Shown here piece by piece: positions 16,533 through 24,007 of a stretch of 28,489 bases of DNA (within the stretch, counting starts at the first letter, position 1; every line of letters starts with the position of its first letter). Under the pieces are notes generated by a model, which was not told the origin of the DNA, did no database searches, and saw only the letters and a program-made list of their open reading frames with translations. The position numbers and the translations under genes were made by a program. The stretch is from an uncultured Clostridium sp. (GTDB lineage Bacteria > Bacillota > Clostridia > Clostridiales > Clostridiaceae): NCBI GenBank assembly GCA_900543325.1, contig UQQU01000043.1, forward strand, positions 1 to 28,489, read 5' to 3'.

Positions 16533-17483
16533 GTGAAGTGTATTGAGAAGCTGGTAAATGAAATATACAGCAATTGTAAAATACCCTTCCAATTAATAAT
16601 TAATGAATTAGGAGAATTTTCTACACCTCAATTTGAATTAGTACAAGATTATATAGAAAAGTATTTTTATTATAATAACACTGAGTGTTGCATAAGAACA
16701 AATGCAACACCCGGTGTTACAATAGATTTATTAAAATTTTGTATAGAAGAAAAATTGAGAGATGTATACTTAAATAGAGAAAGTATAACTTCATTATTAT
16801 TAACAGGTAAGGAAGTAGAAGATGGAGTAATAAAAGCAAATTGGCCAGTTATTACAAAAGAATTTAACTTAATTAATATATATGTAGAAAATTATAGTGA
16901 TGAATTATTATCATATATTAAGCAAGTTTATTTAGATAGTGATATTGAGATATTATTTTATAATGGTAATATACTAATGATTGGTAGATTTGAAGATGTA
17001 TTAGAGCATGCTAAAAGTATAAAAGGTACAATAGAAAGTATAGTATCGGGAAAGTGTTACATAAGCTATTGTGAAATTGATAATTATTTAAATTTAAAAA
17101 AATATTATGAAGATACTTGTTATAAAATTGAATTAGCAATTAAATATAATATTATTGAAGGTATATTTGATGCTAATAGACTTATATTAGAAGGAATAAT
17201 AGATTCTGTATCAAGTAAAATTAAAGAAGATATATATAATAAGTTTAAAAATGGCATATCAAAATTAGATAATGAAATGATCAGAACTATGGAAGTGTTT
17301 TTTAAATGTGGATTAAACCTAAGTGAAGCCGCTAAAGAATTATATATTCATAGAAATACTTTAATATACAGATTAGATAAAATTAAAAAATATACCAATT
17401 ATGATATAAGAGAGTTTAATGAGGCAGTATTATTAAAAATAATTTTCTTTATTTGGAAAGAAAAAAGTGAAAAAAATACTTGA
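16533..17483 (+). CDS. PucR/CdaR-type HTH transcriptional regulator, copy 1
   Basis: The 316-residue protein has a C-terminal PucR/CdaR-type HTH (about 250-312: EMIRTMEVFFKCGLNLSEAAKELYIHRNTLIYRLDKIKKYTNYDIREFNEAVLLKI). The N-terminal 245 residues form a sensor region I do not recognise (IPFQLIINELGEFSTPQFEL). It is a full-length paralogue of the protein at 17706-18665: the HTHs are nearly identical and the N-termini alignable but diverged. The GTG start lies 5-7 bases after GGGGGAG, 24 bp downstream of msmX. Its TGA stop overlaps a consensus sigma-A promoter with a cre-like palindrome. A role in controlling sugar uptake genes is inferred from context only. Confidence 0.82.
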   Translation: MKCIEKLVNEIYSNCKIPFQLIINELGEFSTPQFELVQDYIEKYFYYNNTECCIRTNATPGVTIDLLKFCIEEKLRDVYLNRESITSLLLTGKEVEDGVIKANWPVITKEFNLINIYVENYSDELLSYIKQVYLDSDIEILFYNGNILMIGRFEDVLEHAKSIKGTIESIVSGKCYISYCEIDNYLNLKKYYEDTCYKIELAIKYNIIEGIFDANRLILEGIIDSVSSKIKEDIYNKFKNGISKLDNEMIRTMEVFFKCGLNLSEAAKELYIHRNTLIYRLDKIKKYTNYDIREFNEAVLLKIIFFIWKEKSEKNT

Positions 17484-17508
17484 AAATGTTTTCAAAATAA
17501 TGTATAAT
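17480..17508 (+). promoter_or_regulatory. Consensus sigma-A promoter with cre-like palindrome
   Basis: -35 TTGAAA (17480-17485), 17-bp spacer, -10 TATAAT (17503-17508); predicted start near 17515. The -35 overlaps TGAAAATGTTTTCA (17481-17494), a perfect inverted repeat apart from its centre that resembles a CcpA cre site with TG replacing the usual central CG. It overlaps the stop codon of the upstream regulator and drives the second one. Confidence 0.75.
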
Positions 17509-17514
17509 GGGATT

Positions 17515-17526
17515 GGGAACGATACC
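17515..17526 (+). promoter_or_regulatory. LacI-type operator O1
   Basis: GGGAACGATACC(G), a LacI-family-like near-palindrome centred on CG. It begins 6 bases after the -10 box, at the predicted transcription start, an ideal repressor position. It shares ACGATACCG with O2 and O3. Confidence 0.7.
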
Positions 17527-17539
17527 GACACACTTAAGC

Positions 17540-17605
17540 AGAAGAAATTAGAAGAATTTCTTCTATTTCTACCAAGATTTTTTAGTACTGAAATCTTGGT
17601 AGAAA
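17540..17605 (+). repeat. Two leader hairpins between operators O1 and O2
   Basis: Hairpin 1 has 10-bp arms AGAAGAAATT (17540-17549) and AATTTCTTCT (17555-17564). Hairpin 2 has perfect 15-bp arms TTTCTACCAAGATTT (17566-17580) and AAATCTTGGTAGAAA (17591-17605). Neither has a proper U-tract on either strand, so hairpin 2 does not look like an ordinary terminator. Both are within the roughly 190-nt 5' leader of the second PucR-type regulator. Confidence 0.7.
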
Positions 17606-17619
17606 AAATTTAAGAAAAA

Positions 17620-17633
17620 CGGTAACGATACCG
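17620..17633 (+). promoter_or_regulatory. LacI-type operator O2
   Basis: CGGTAACGATACCG, the most symmetric of the four sites. Its centre is 106 bp (about ten helical turns) from the centre of O1, and about 30 bp upstream of a second TATAAT (17666-17671). Confidence 0.7.
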
Positions 17634-17705
17634 ATAATCGGGTTTATTTTAAAAATATTTTGATATATAATACTAATATAATTATGGTTTCTTAGGGGGG
17701 ATATA

Positions 17706-18665
17706 GTGAAGTTTATAGAGCGGGTGGTTAATGACATATACTACGAGTCTAAAATAGCATTTCAATTAATTGTGGATGGAGTAGGTGTGTACTCTTCACC
17801 AGCATTTAAAATTCAAAAAAAGTATCTTAGAAAAAGATCAGAGTATAGAGGGATTAAGTATACTCTAATAATAGGTGAAGAATATATTAATGCTATTAAT
17901 TTATTAACATGCTTTTTAGAAAGTAAATTTGACCAAATAATAATTAAAAAAGATGATTTAGTTATGTCTTTATTAAGTGAAAAGAGTATAGATGATGAAG
18001 TTGTTGAAATTATTTGGCCTGAACTAAATAAAACATTTAAATTAATAAATATTTATTTAAGTGAATATTCTAGTAAAATTTATGAGTATATAAAAGAACA
18101 ATATTTAAATAGTACAATTGAAGTTGTTCTTTATAATAACAATATACTTGTAATTGGGAATATTGAAGATGCTTTAAAAGATGCTGAAATTATTAAAGAA
18201 AAAATAAATAATTTGTATTGTAAAAGTTATCATATAACATATTGTGATGTTTATAATTATAATGGTTTAAAAAAGGCTTATGATAAAACTTTGCAAGGAT
18301 TACAATTAGCAATTAAATATGGAAGTAAAGACATAATACTTGATGATAAAAAGCTTGTATTAGAAGAAGTGATAGATTCTATATCAGAAGATATGAAAAA
18401 TAAAATAGTTAACGATTTTAATTCTAAAATATCAAAACTAGATAGTGAAATGATAAGAACAATAGAGGTTTTCTTTAATTGTGGATTAAATTTAAGTGAA
18501 TCTGCAAAAGAGTTATATATTCATAGAAATACATTAATATATAGATTAGATAAAATACAAAAAATGACTTCATATGATATAAGAGAATTTAATAATGCAA
18601 TGATATTTAAAATAATATTAGTATATATGGGAAAAAAAAACAATTTAATAGTTGAAAAAGTCTAA
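17706..18665 (+). CDS. PucR/CdaR-type HTH transcriptional regulator, copy 2
   Basis: This 319-residue protein is a paralogue of the preceding regulator along its whole length. Shared blocks include V-N-[DE]-I-Y...KI-FQLI, INIY, EYIK-type helices, and the C-terminal HTH (EMIRTIEVFFNCGLNLSESAKELYIHRNTLIYRLDKI). The sensor part is unrecognised. The GTG start is 5-6 bases after AGGGGGG. Unlike copy 1 it sits behind its own promoter, two LacI-type operators and a structured leader, so its expression should depend on the LacI-family protein encoded next. It lies 233 bp before lacI, and its last codons overlap the lacI promoter -35 box. Confidence 0.82.
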   Translation: MKFIERVVNDIYYESKIAFQLIVDGVGVYSSPAFKIQKKYLRKRSEYRGIKYTLIIGEEYINAINLLTCFLESKFDQIIIKKDDLVMSLLSEKSIDDEVVEIIWPELNKTFKLINIYLSEYSSKIYEYIKEQYLNSTIEVVLYNNNILVIGNIEDALKDAEIIKEKINNLYCKSYHITYCDVYNYNGLKKAYDKTLQGLQLAIKYGSKDIILDDKKLVLEEVIDSISEDMKNKIVNDFNSKISKLDSEMIRTIEVFFNCGLNLSESAKELYIHRNTLIYRLDKIQKMTSYDIREFNNAMIFKIILVYMGKKNNLIVEKV

Positions 18666-18680
18666 TAAATAAGATACAAT
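18652..18680 (+). promoter_or_regulatory. Sigma-A promoter upstream of lacI
   Basis: -35 TTGAAA (18652-18657), 17-bp spacer, -10 TACAAT (18675-18680), overlapping the end of the second PucR-type gene. Operator O3 starts 7 bases after the -10, the same geometry as the 17480 promoter and O1. Confidence 0.65.
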
Positions 18681-18687
18681 TATAATT

Positions 18688-18699
18688 GGAAACGATACC
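18688..18699 (+). promoter_or_regulatory. LacI-type operator O3
   Basis: GGAAACGATACC(G), at the predicted transcription start of lacI, consistent with autoregulation. Confidence 0.7.
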
Positions 18700-18749
18700 G
18701 AAAGTTTACAATTATAAACCTTGATTTCAAGTAATTCATAGATAGATAT

Positions 18750-18830
18750 AAGTGACTCATTGGTATAATATTTACTAAGATTAATTAATCATTCCAATTT
18801 GAGAAGTATTTTGGAAGTGACCCATATAAT
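18750..18830 (+). repeat. Direct repeat AAGTGACYCAT, each copy followed by TATAAT
   Basis: AAGTGACTCAT (18750-18760) and AAGTGACCCAT (18815-18825) are 65 bp apart. The first is followed by an extended -10 TGGTATAAT (18761-18769), the second runs straight into TATAAT (18825-18830). These may be activator sites or secondary lacI promoters. Confidence 0.45.
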
Positions 18831-18844
18831 GATGTTTTTATTAA

Positions 18845-18861
18845 CTGGGTAATGATACCAG
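18845..18861 (+). promoter_or_regulatory. LacI-type operator O4 (variant)
   Basis: CTGGGTAATGATACCAG contains GGTAATGATACC, the same frame as O1-O3 but with central TG for CG and flanking CTG/CAG symmetry. It is 160 bp centre-to-centre from O3 and about 38 bp before the lacI start codon. Confidence 0.5.
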
Positions 18862-18898
18862 ATAACTATTCAAAATATTTTTTTAGGGAGTTTTATAA

Positions 18899-19915
18899 AT
18901 GAATATAAGAGATATTGCAAGGATATCAGGAGTTGGTGTTAGCACTGTATCTCGTGTATTAAACAATCATCCTGATGTAAAAGAGAGTACCCGTGAAAAT
19001 GTTTTACGTGTAATAAAAGAAAGTAATTATGTTCCTAATAATAGTGCGAGAATATTAAAGCAAAATAATACTAAAAATATAGGGGTATTAGTTAAAGGGG
19101 TTTTCAATCCGTTTTTTTCTGAACTTATAAATGTTATAGGAAGTAAAATAAATGAACATAAATATACAATGATACTTCAACAAAATGATTATGTATTAGA
19201 GCATGAAGTTGAAAATATTATTTCATTTGTAAAAGAAAAGAGATTACAAGGAATAATATGCCTAGGAGGCAATTTTATAGATTTAGATGAAGATAGTTTT
19301 AAAAATATTGATGTTCCTATTATATTAACTTCTGTTAATACAGTATCGCCATTAGGTAAGGATAAATATTCCACAGTTGGAATCAATAATTTACAATCAT
19401 CATATGACGCTACCAATTATTTAATACAAAAAGGTCATAAAAATATAGCTTTAATGATTGGTGAAAAAAATGACTTTTGTATTAGTTGGTGGAGATATAA
19501 CGGGTATATTAAAGCCTTAAAAGATAATAATATTCAGATAAATGATGAAAATCTTATTATAGGAGACTATGATAGTAAAGTTGCCTATGAAGTAACTTTA
19601 GATTTTTTAAAGAAACGTAAAGATATTACTGCTATATTTGCAATTTCTGATTTTATGGCAATGGGAGTAGCTAAAGCTGTAACAGATAGTGGATTAACTG
19701 TTGGGAAAGATATATCAATAGTTGGATTTGATGGTATGGATGTAAGTTGTTATTATAATCCGGGTATTACTACTGTAAAGCAGCCAAGGGAAGAAATTGC
19801 AATAAAAAGTGTAGAAATTTTATTTGATCTTTTAAAAGATAAATGTGAAAATCAACATATTTTGTTGGATACAGAGTTAATAGAAAGGGAATCTTGTGCA
19901 GATTTAAATAATTAG
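18899..19915 (+). CDS. LacI-family sugar-responsive repressor (probable MalR)
   Basis: The 338-residue protein has a classical LacI layout. The HTH plus hinge are at 1-60 (NIRDIARISGVGVSTVSRVLNNHPDVKESTRENVLRVI...YVPNNSARILKQ). The periplasmic-binding-protein-like sensor starts at about 62 (NIGVLVKGVFNPFFSELI), with the TAIFAISDFMAMGVAKAV and DISIVGFDGMDVSCYYNPGITTVKQP blocks. AGGGAG is 8 bases before ATG. Four matching operators surround it and the upstream regulator gene. Adjacent malQ suggests maltose or maltodextrin as the cue, so MalR is a reasonable name, but the inducer is not shown by sequence. Probably co-transcribed with malQ (68-bp gap). Confidence 0.9.
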   Translation: MNIRDIARISGVGVSTVSRVLNNHPDVKESTRENVLRVIKESNYVPNNSARILKQNNTKNIGVLVKGVFNPFFSELINVIGSKINEHKYTMILQQNDYVLEHEVENIISFVKEKRLQGIICLGGNFIDLDEDSFKNIDVPIILTSVNTVSPLGKDKYSTVGINNLQSSYDATNYLIQKGHKNIALMIGEKNDFCISWWRYNGYIKALKDNNIQINDENLIIGDYDSKVAYEVTLDFLKKRKDITAIFAISDFMAMGVAKAVTDSGLTVGKDISIVGFDGMDVSCYYNPGITTVKQPREEIAIKSVEILFDLLKDKCENQHILLDTELIERESCADLNN

Positions 19916-19983
19916 GAATTTTTGGTGTATATAAAATAATTTAGATATAATAAAATTTATTGTTATAAAAGGAGCAGAGGTAT

Positions 19984-21483
19984 ATGGAAAGAAGTGCAGG
20001 GGTTATAATGCATATTGCATCGTTACCAGGAAAATTTGGTATTGGAACTTTTGGAAAAGAGGCATATGAATATGTAGAATTTTTAGTTAAATCAGGATTA
20101 AAGTATTGGCAAATATTACCGTTAGGACAAACTGGATATGGAGATTCGCCATATCAATCGTTTTCGGCATTTGCGGGAAATCCATATTTTATTGATTTTG
20201 ATATTTTAAATAAAGAGGGACTTTTAAGACAAGAGGAATATATTAATGAAAATTATGGGGATAATCCTGAATATATAGATTATGGTCTTTTATTTAAAGT
20301 TAAGTATAGTGTATTAAGAAAAGCATATAACAATTTTAAAAATATTGATAATATATATTTAAAGGAAGAATTCAATAAGTTTGCTGAAGAAAATAAGGAA
20401 TGGTTAGATGACTATTCTTTATATATGGCTGTTAAAGAAAAGTTTAATCTTGTAAGTTGGCAACAGTGGGATGAAGATATAAAGAAGAGACAGCCTGAAG
20501 CAATGCAAAGATATAGACAAGAATTAGCTGATGAAGTTGCATTCTGGTCATTTATCCAATTTATATTCTTTAAACAATGGAATGAATTAAAAGATTATGC
20601 AAATGAAAGAGGAATAGAAATTATAGGAGATATGCCGATTTATGTGGCAGAAGATAGTGCTGATGTTTGGAGTAATCCAGAGGCTTATTTAATTTATAGT
20701 GAAACTTTAAAACCAATTTCAGTTGCTGGATGTCCACCAGATGCATTTTCAGAAACAGGTCAATTATGGGGTAATCCTTTATATGATTGGAATTACATGG
20801 AGAAAACTGGCTATAAGTGGTGGATAAAAAGAGTTAAAGAGAGCTTAAAACTTTATGATATTGTAAGAATAGATCATTTTAGAGGTTTTGAAAGCTATTG
20901 GGAAATACCTTATGGTGAAGAAACAGCCATAAATGGTAAATGGGTAAAAGGACCAGGTATTAAATTGTTTAATGCTATTAGAGAAGAGTTAGGCGAAATT
21001 AATGTTATAGCTGAAGATTTAGGATTTTTAACTGATGAAGTTATGGAGTTCTTAAAAGAAAGTGGATTTCCTGGAATGAAGGTATTACAATTTGCTTTTG
21101 ATGCTAGGGAAGAAAGTAATTATTTACCTCATACTTATACAAATAATTGTATAGCATATACAGGAACTCATGATAATGATACTTTTAGAGGATGGTTTGA
21201 AGTGACTGGAAGCAAATCAGATGTAGAGTATTGTAAAGAATATTTAGCTTTATCTAAAGAAGAAGGATATAACTGGGGATTTATTAGGGGTGCATGGAGC
21301 AGTGTAGCTGATGTATCAATTGCTTTAATGCAAGATTTCTTAAATTTAGGTAATGAAACAAGAGTGAACCTTCCATCAACATTAGGACATAATTGGAAGT
21401 GGAGAATTAAAGAGGGTAGCTGTACAACTGAATTAGCAGATAAGATTTATAAATATACAAAAATGTATGGAAGATGTAAATAA
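19984..21483 (+). CDS. malQ: 4-alpha-glucanotransferase (amylomaltase, GH77)
   Basis: Transfers alpha-1,4-glucan segments between maltodextrins and releases glucose, in the cytoplasm. The 499-residue length is typical. Family blocks are WQILPLGQTGYGDSPYQS near the N-terminus and GDMPIYVAEDSADVW (215-229). The nucleophile is D297 in VRIDHFRGFESYW, the acid/base E344 in IAEDLG, and the third carboxylate D397 in YTGTHDNDT. AAGGAG precedes the ATG by about 9 bases. It is the last gene of the sugar locus; a strong terminator follows. No glycogen phosphorylase or maltose permease is in the window, so it must work with genes elsewhere. Confidence 0.96.
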   Translation: MERSAGVIMHIASLPGKFGIGTFGKEAYEYVEFLVKSGLKYWQILPLGQTGYGDSPYQSFSAFAGNPYFIDFDILNKEGLLRQEEYINENYGDNPEYIDYGLLFKVKYSVLRKAYNNFKNIDNIYLKEEFNKFAEENKEWLDDYSLYMAVKEKFNLVSWQQWDEDIKKRQPEAMQRYRQELADEVAFWSFIQFIFFKQWNELKDYANERGIEIIGDMPIYVAEDSADVWSNPEAYLIYSETLKPISVAGCPPDAFSETGQLWGNPLYDWNYMEKTGYKWWIKRVKESLKLYDIVRIDHFRGFESYWEIPYGEETAINGKWVKGPGIKLFNAIREELGEINVIAEDLGFLTDEVMEFLKESGFPGMKVLQFAFDAREESNYLPHTYTNNCIAYTGTHDNDTFRGWFEVTGSKSDVEYCKEYLALSKEEGYNWGFIRGAWSSVADVSIALMQDFLNLGNETRVNLPSTLGHNWKWRIKEGSCTTELADKIYKYTKMYGRCK

Positions 21484-21486
21484 AAT

Positions 21487-21519
21487 AAAAAGCTGTTGCA
21501 AAAAAGCAACAGCTTTTTT
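21487..21519 (+). terminator. Terminator after malQ
   Basis: Arms AAAAAGCTGTTGC (21487-21499) and GCAACAGCTTTTT (21506-21518), loop AAAAAA, T-run. Strong intrinsic terminator 3 bases after the stop. Confidence 0.93.
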
Positions 21520-21657
21520 GTACAAGCAGTATTAAAATTTTACTTATCAATAGAATTTATATCTAGGAATAAAAGTAAGTAGTGTTTTTCATATATTGAA
21601 ATTATCTTACATAAATATAAATATATTAAACAATATTTATAAAAGGATACAATTTTC

Positions 21658-22422
21658 ATGAGTAAGAAAAGTATATACGATTTTTTTATAGGATTATTAG
21701 CGCTTATGCTTTCATTAATGTTGGTAATTGATATATTTATTAATATACCTAATGAAGTTAGATGGACTTTTTACTATATAGATAATATAGTAAGATTAAT
21801 CTTTATAGGCGATTATTTTACTAGATTAGTAATAAGTAAAGGAAAAAAACAATTTATAAAGGAAAATACAATTGATTTATTTTCAATTTTTCCTATAAAA
21901 TTTTACATGAAGATATTGGTTTTTACAATTTTGCCTAATGTAATTAACCCATCATATTGTATAAAGATAATTAAATTTATAATGCTTGTAATATGTGCTA
22001 TAAAATTTAAAATTAGAGTTAAAGATGAAATACGTAAAAGTAGATTAAATTTTTTATTAGTAATCTCCACAATATTTATTGTCATAGGTGCAGTATTAAT
22101 TTCACTTGTAGAAGGAATGCCTCTAGGAGATGCGTTATGGTGGAGTTTTGTAACTTTTACAACAGTTGGATATGGGGATGTTTTATTAAAAACACAATTA
22201 GGAAGAACTATTGCAGTGTTATTAATGATAATAGGTATAGGTGTTATTGGCGTTATAACTACTAGTTTGACATTATCACTTATAGGGGGAAGAAAAGGAT
22301 TTAAGAAGACATATAAAGATAAGGTTATAGATGATGTAAAGAGTATGTTAGATAATTATGATGAATTAACAATTGAGGATATTGATAATATAGCTAAAAT
22401 TTTAAAATCTTTAAAGGATTAA
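21658..22422 (+). CDS. Potassium channel of the voltage-gated-like superfamily
   Basis: The 254-residue membrane protein has hydrophobic segments at about 9-31, 40-60 and 72-115, then the pore module: helix 130-152, pore helix ALWWSFVTFTT, selectivity filter TTVGYGD (168-174) and inner helix about 182-208. The filter identifies a K+ channel. The region where S4 would be (about 101-125, CIKIIKFIMLVICAIKFKIRVK) lacks a clear repeat of every-third-residue arginines, so voltage sensing is doubtful. The C-terminal 40 residues are charged and helical, with no RCK or cyclic-nucleotide domain. The AAAGGATA ribosome site is weak and far. Single gene with AT-rich flanks. Confidence 0.88.
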   Translation: MSKKSIYDFFIGLLALMLSLMLVIDIFINIPNEVRWTFYYIDNIVRLIFIGDYFTRLVISKGKKQFIKENTIDLFSIFPIKFYMKILVFTILPNVINPSYCIKIIKFIMLVICAIKFKIRVKDEIRKSRLNFLLVISTIFIVIGAVLISLVEGMPLGDALWWSFVTFTTVGYGDVLLKTQLGRTIAVLLMIIGIGVIGVITTSLTLSLIGGRKGFKKTYKDKVIDDVKSMLDNYDELTIEDIDNIAKILKSLKD

Positions 22423-22483
22423 ATAGAAAATAATGGTTGAATTTAATCTTATAGTAATTTAAAATTATATTAACAGTTTTTAT

Positions 22484-22570
22484 GCAGGTGTGCTGGAATA
22501 GGCAGACAGGATAGATTGAGGGTCTATTAAGGGAATCCTTGTGTGGGTTCAAGTCCCACCATCTGCACCA
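22484..22570 (+). tRNA. tRNA-Leu (anticodon GAG)
   Basis: Acceptor GCAGGTG pairs with CATCTGC. The anticodon stem ATAGA/TCTAT encloses the loop TTGAGGG with anticodon GAG (reads CUC/CUU). A long variable arm, AAGG...CCTT, marks the class II leucine tRNA. The T arm is GTGGG-TTCAAGT-CCCAC, discriminator A, and CCA is encoded. 87 nt. Its anticodon and ACCA end match the T-box leader of leuA downstream. Confidence 0.96.
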
Positions 22571-22584
22571 ATTTATTATATCAG

Positions 22585-22676
22585 AGACTATTTCAAAGAA
22601 AAGATGCAGAATTCAATAGCTAAATTATAAAAAGGTAAGCTGTTTTTTGTATTTATTTTTAGAAATAGTCTTTTTG
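22585..22676 (+). terminator. Probable terminator after tRNA-Leu
   Basis: AGACTATTTC (22585-22594) pairs with GAAATAGTCT (22662-22671), followed by TTTTGTTAT. The loop is 67 nt, unusually long, so efficiency is uncertain. Confidence 0.5.
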
Positions 22677-22707
22677 TTATATATTAAGTAAAGAGGGGAA
22701 GTAGGAA

Positions 22708-23667
22708 ATGAAAAAAATAGTCATATTAGATGGTAAAACATTAGGAGATATAAGATTAGAAAAATTAAGTGAAATTGGTGAAGTTAAATATTATGACACT
22801 ACTGATATTAGTGAAGTGAAGGAGAGAGTAAGAGAAGCCAATATAGTATTAACTAATAAAGTAATTTTAAATAGAGAGAATTTAAGTGAAGCAAATAATT
22901 TAGAATTTATAGCAGAGGTAGCTACTGGATTTAATAATATAGATATAGAGTATGCCAAAGAAAGGGGAATAGGAGTATCTAATGTTGCAGGATATTCTAC
23001 TAATGCAGTTGTTCAACATACATTTGCAGCAACTTTGGCTTTATTAGATGAGGTTGTTTATTATGATAATTATGTTAAAAGTGGAGAGTATTCAAAATCA
23101 GGACTATTTACATGTTTAGATAAGCCTTATTATGAAATTGAAGGTAAAACCTGGGGAATAATAGGTCTTGGTAATATTGGTAAAAAAGTGGCCCAAATAG
23201 CGGAAGCCTTTGGAGCTAAAGTAGTATATTATTCTACAACTGGTAGTAATTCTAATAAAGAGTTTAGCAGAGTATCTTTTGATGAGTTATTAAATAAGAG
23301 TGATATTATTTCTATACATGCACCATTAAGTAAAAATACTTTAGGTTTGATAAATTATGAAGCATTATGTAAAATGAAAAATTCAGCTATATTAGTTAAC
23401 ATGGGCAGAGGACCTATTGTTGTAGAAGAAGATTTAGCAAGAGCTATTGATGAAGACAAAATTAGAGGAGCAGCTTTAGATGTATTTGAAGTAGAACCAA
23501 TAAAAATAAATAGTGCTCTTCTAACAATGAAAAATAAAGATAAGATAATATTATCTCCTCATATAGCTTGGGCAAGTGTAGAGGCGAGAGAAAGGTTATT
23601 TAATGAGGTTGTAAAAAATATAATAGCATTTTATAGGGGTGAAATTAGAAATAGAGTAGATAAATAA
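22708..23667 (+). CDS. D-2-hydroxyacid dehydrogenase (glycerate/hydroxypyruvate reductase-like)
   Basis: NAD(P)-dependent enzyme interconverting a D-2-hydroxyacid and its 2-oxoacid. The 319-residue protein has nucleotide-binding GLGNIG (153-158) in a Rossmann domain inserted in the catalytic domain, and the catalytic triad R234 (NMGRGPIV), E263 (FEVEP) and H285 (LSPHIAWAS). The N-terminus (KIVILDGKTLG...ANIVLTNKVIL...VATGFNNIDI) resembles the glycerate dehydrogenase branch. After beta-2 the sequence is YYSTTG with no Asp, so cofactor preference for NADPH is possible. GGGGAAG lies about 8 bases before ATG. The next gene, leuA, has its own promoter, so a functional link is not shown; substrate unassigned. 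Confidence 0.88.
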   Translation: MKKIVILDGKTLGDIRLEKLSEIGEVKYYDTTDISEVKERVREANIVLTNKVILNRENLSEANNLEFIAEVATGFNNIDIEYAKERGIGVSNVAGYSTNAVVQHTFAATLALLDEVVYYDNYVKSGEYSKSGLFTCLDKPYYEIEGKTWGIIGLGNIGKKVAQIAEAFGAKVVYYSTTGSNSNKEFSRVSFDELLNKSDIISIHAPLSKNTLGLINYEALCKMKNSAILVNMGRGPIVVEEDLARAIDEDKIRGAALDVFEVEPIKINSALLTMKNKDKIILSPHIAWASVEARERLFNEVVKNIIAFYRGEIRNRVDK

Positions 23668-23683
23668 AAAGGAAGGATATTTA

Positions 23684-23712
23684 TTGACAAAAATAAACTT
23701 TTATGGTAATAT
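23684..23712 (+). promoter_or_regulatory. Sigma-A promoter of the leuA T-box transcript
   Basis: -35 TTGACA (23684-23689), 17-bp spacer, -10 TAATAT (23707-23712). Predicted start near 23719, giving a leader of about 290 nt. Confidence 0.8.
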
Positions 23713-23718
23713 TATAAA

Positions 23719-23950
23719 AAGTCATAAAACAGGCAAAGATTGAGAGTAGTAGAAAATAAGTAATTTTTCAGAGAGTAGACGGGTGCTGTAAGTCTATAAA
23801 TTAATATTTTTGAACTCGCTCATGAGCTATAAAGATGAAATATTAGTAGTCTTTATCGGAATAATACCGTTATTTTAATTAAGTAAAATTTTGGATGGTA
23901 CCGCGCAAACACGCTCCAATATAAGGGGTGGTTTGTGCGTTTTTTGCTTT
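23719..23950 (+). promoter_or_regulatory. T-box leader, leucine-specific (CUC specifier)
   Basis: Senses uncharged tRNA and allows transcription of leuA. The T-box sequence UGGAUGGUACCGCG lies at 23892-23905. The Stem I distal region is GAGAGTAG...CGGGTGCTGTAAG (23771-23792). The specifier is probably CTC at 23815-23817 in GAA-CTC-G, followed by the usual CTC-AT-GAG element. The bulge UGGU complements ACCA of tRNA-Leu. Competing structures: the antiterminator uses the T-box, and the terminator pairs CGCGCAAAC (23902-23910) with GTTTGTGCG, followed by TTTTTT (to about 23946). Confidence 0.92.
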
Positions 23951-24007
23951 GTTTTAAATGATGTATTGCAAATCTATTATATTTAAATTTAAAGGGGGCT
24001 TTTATAA

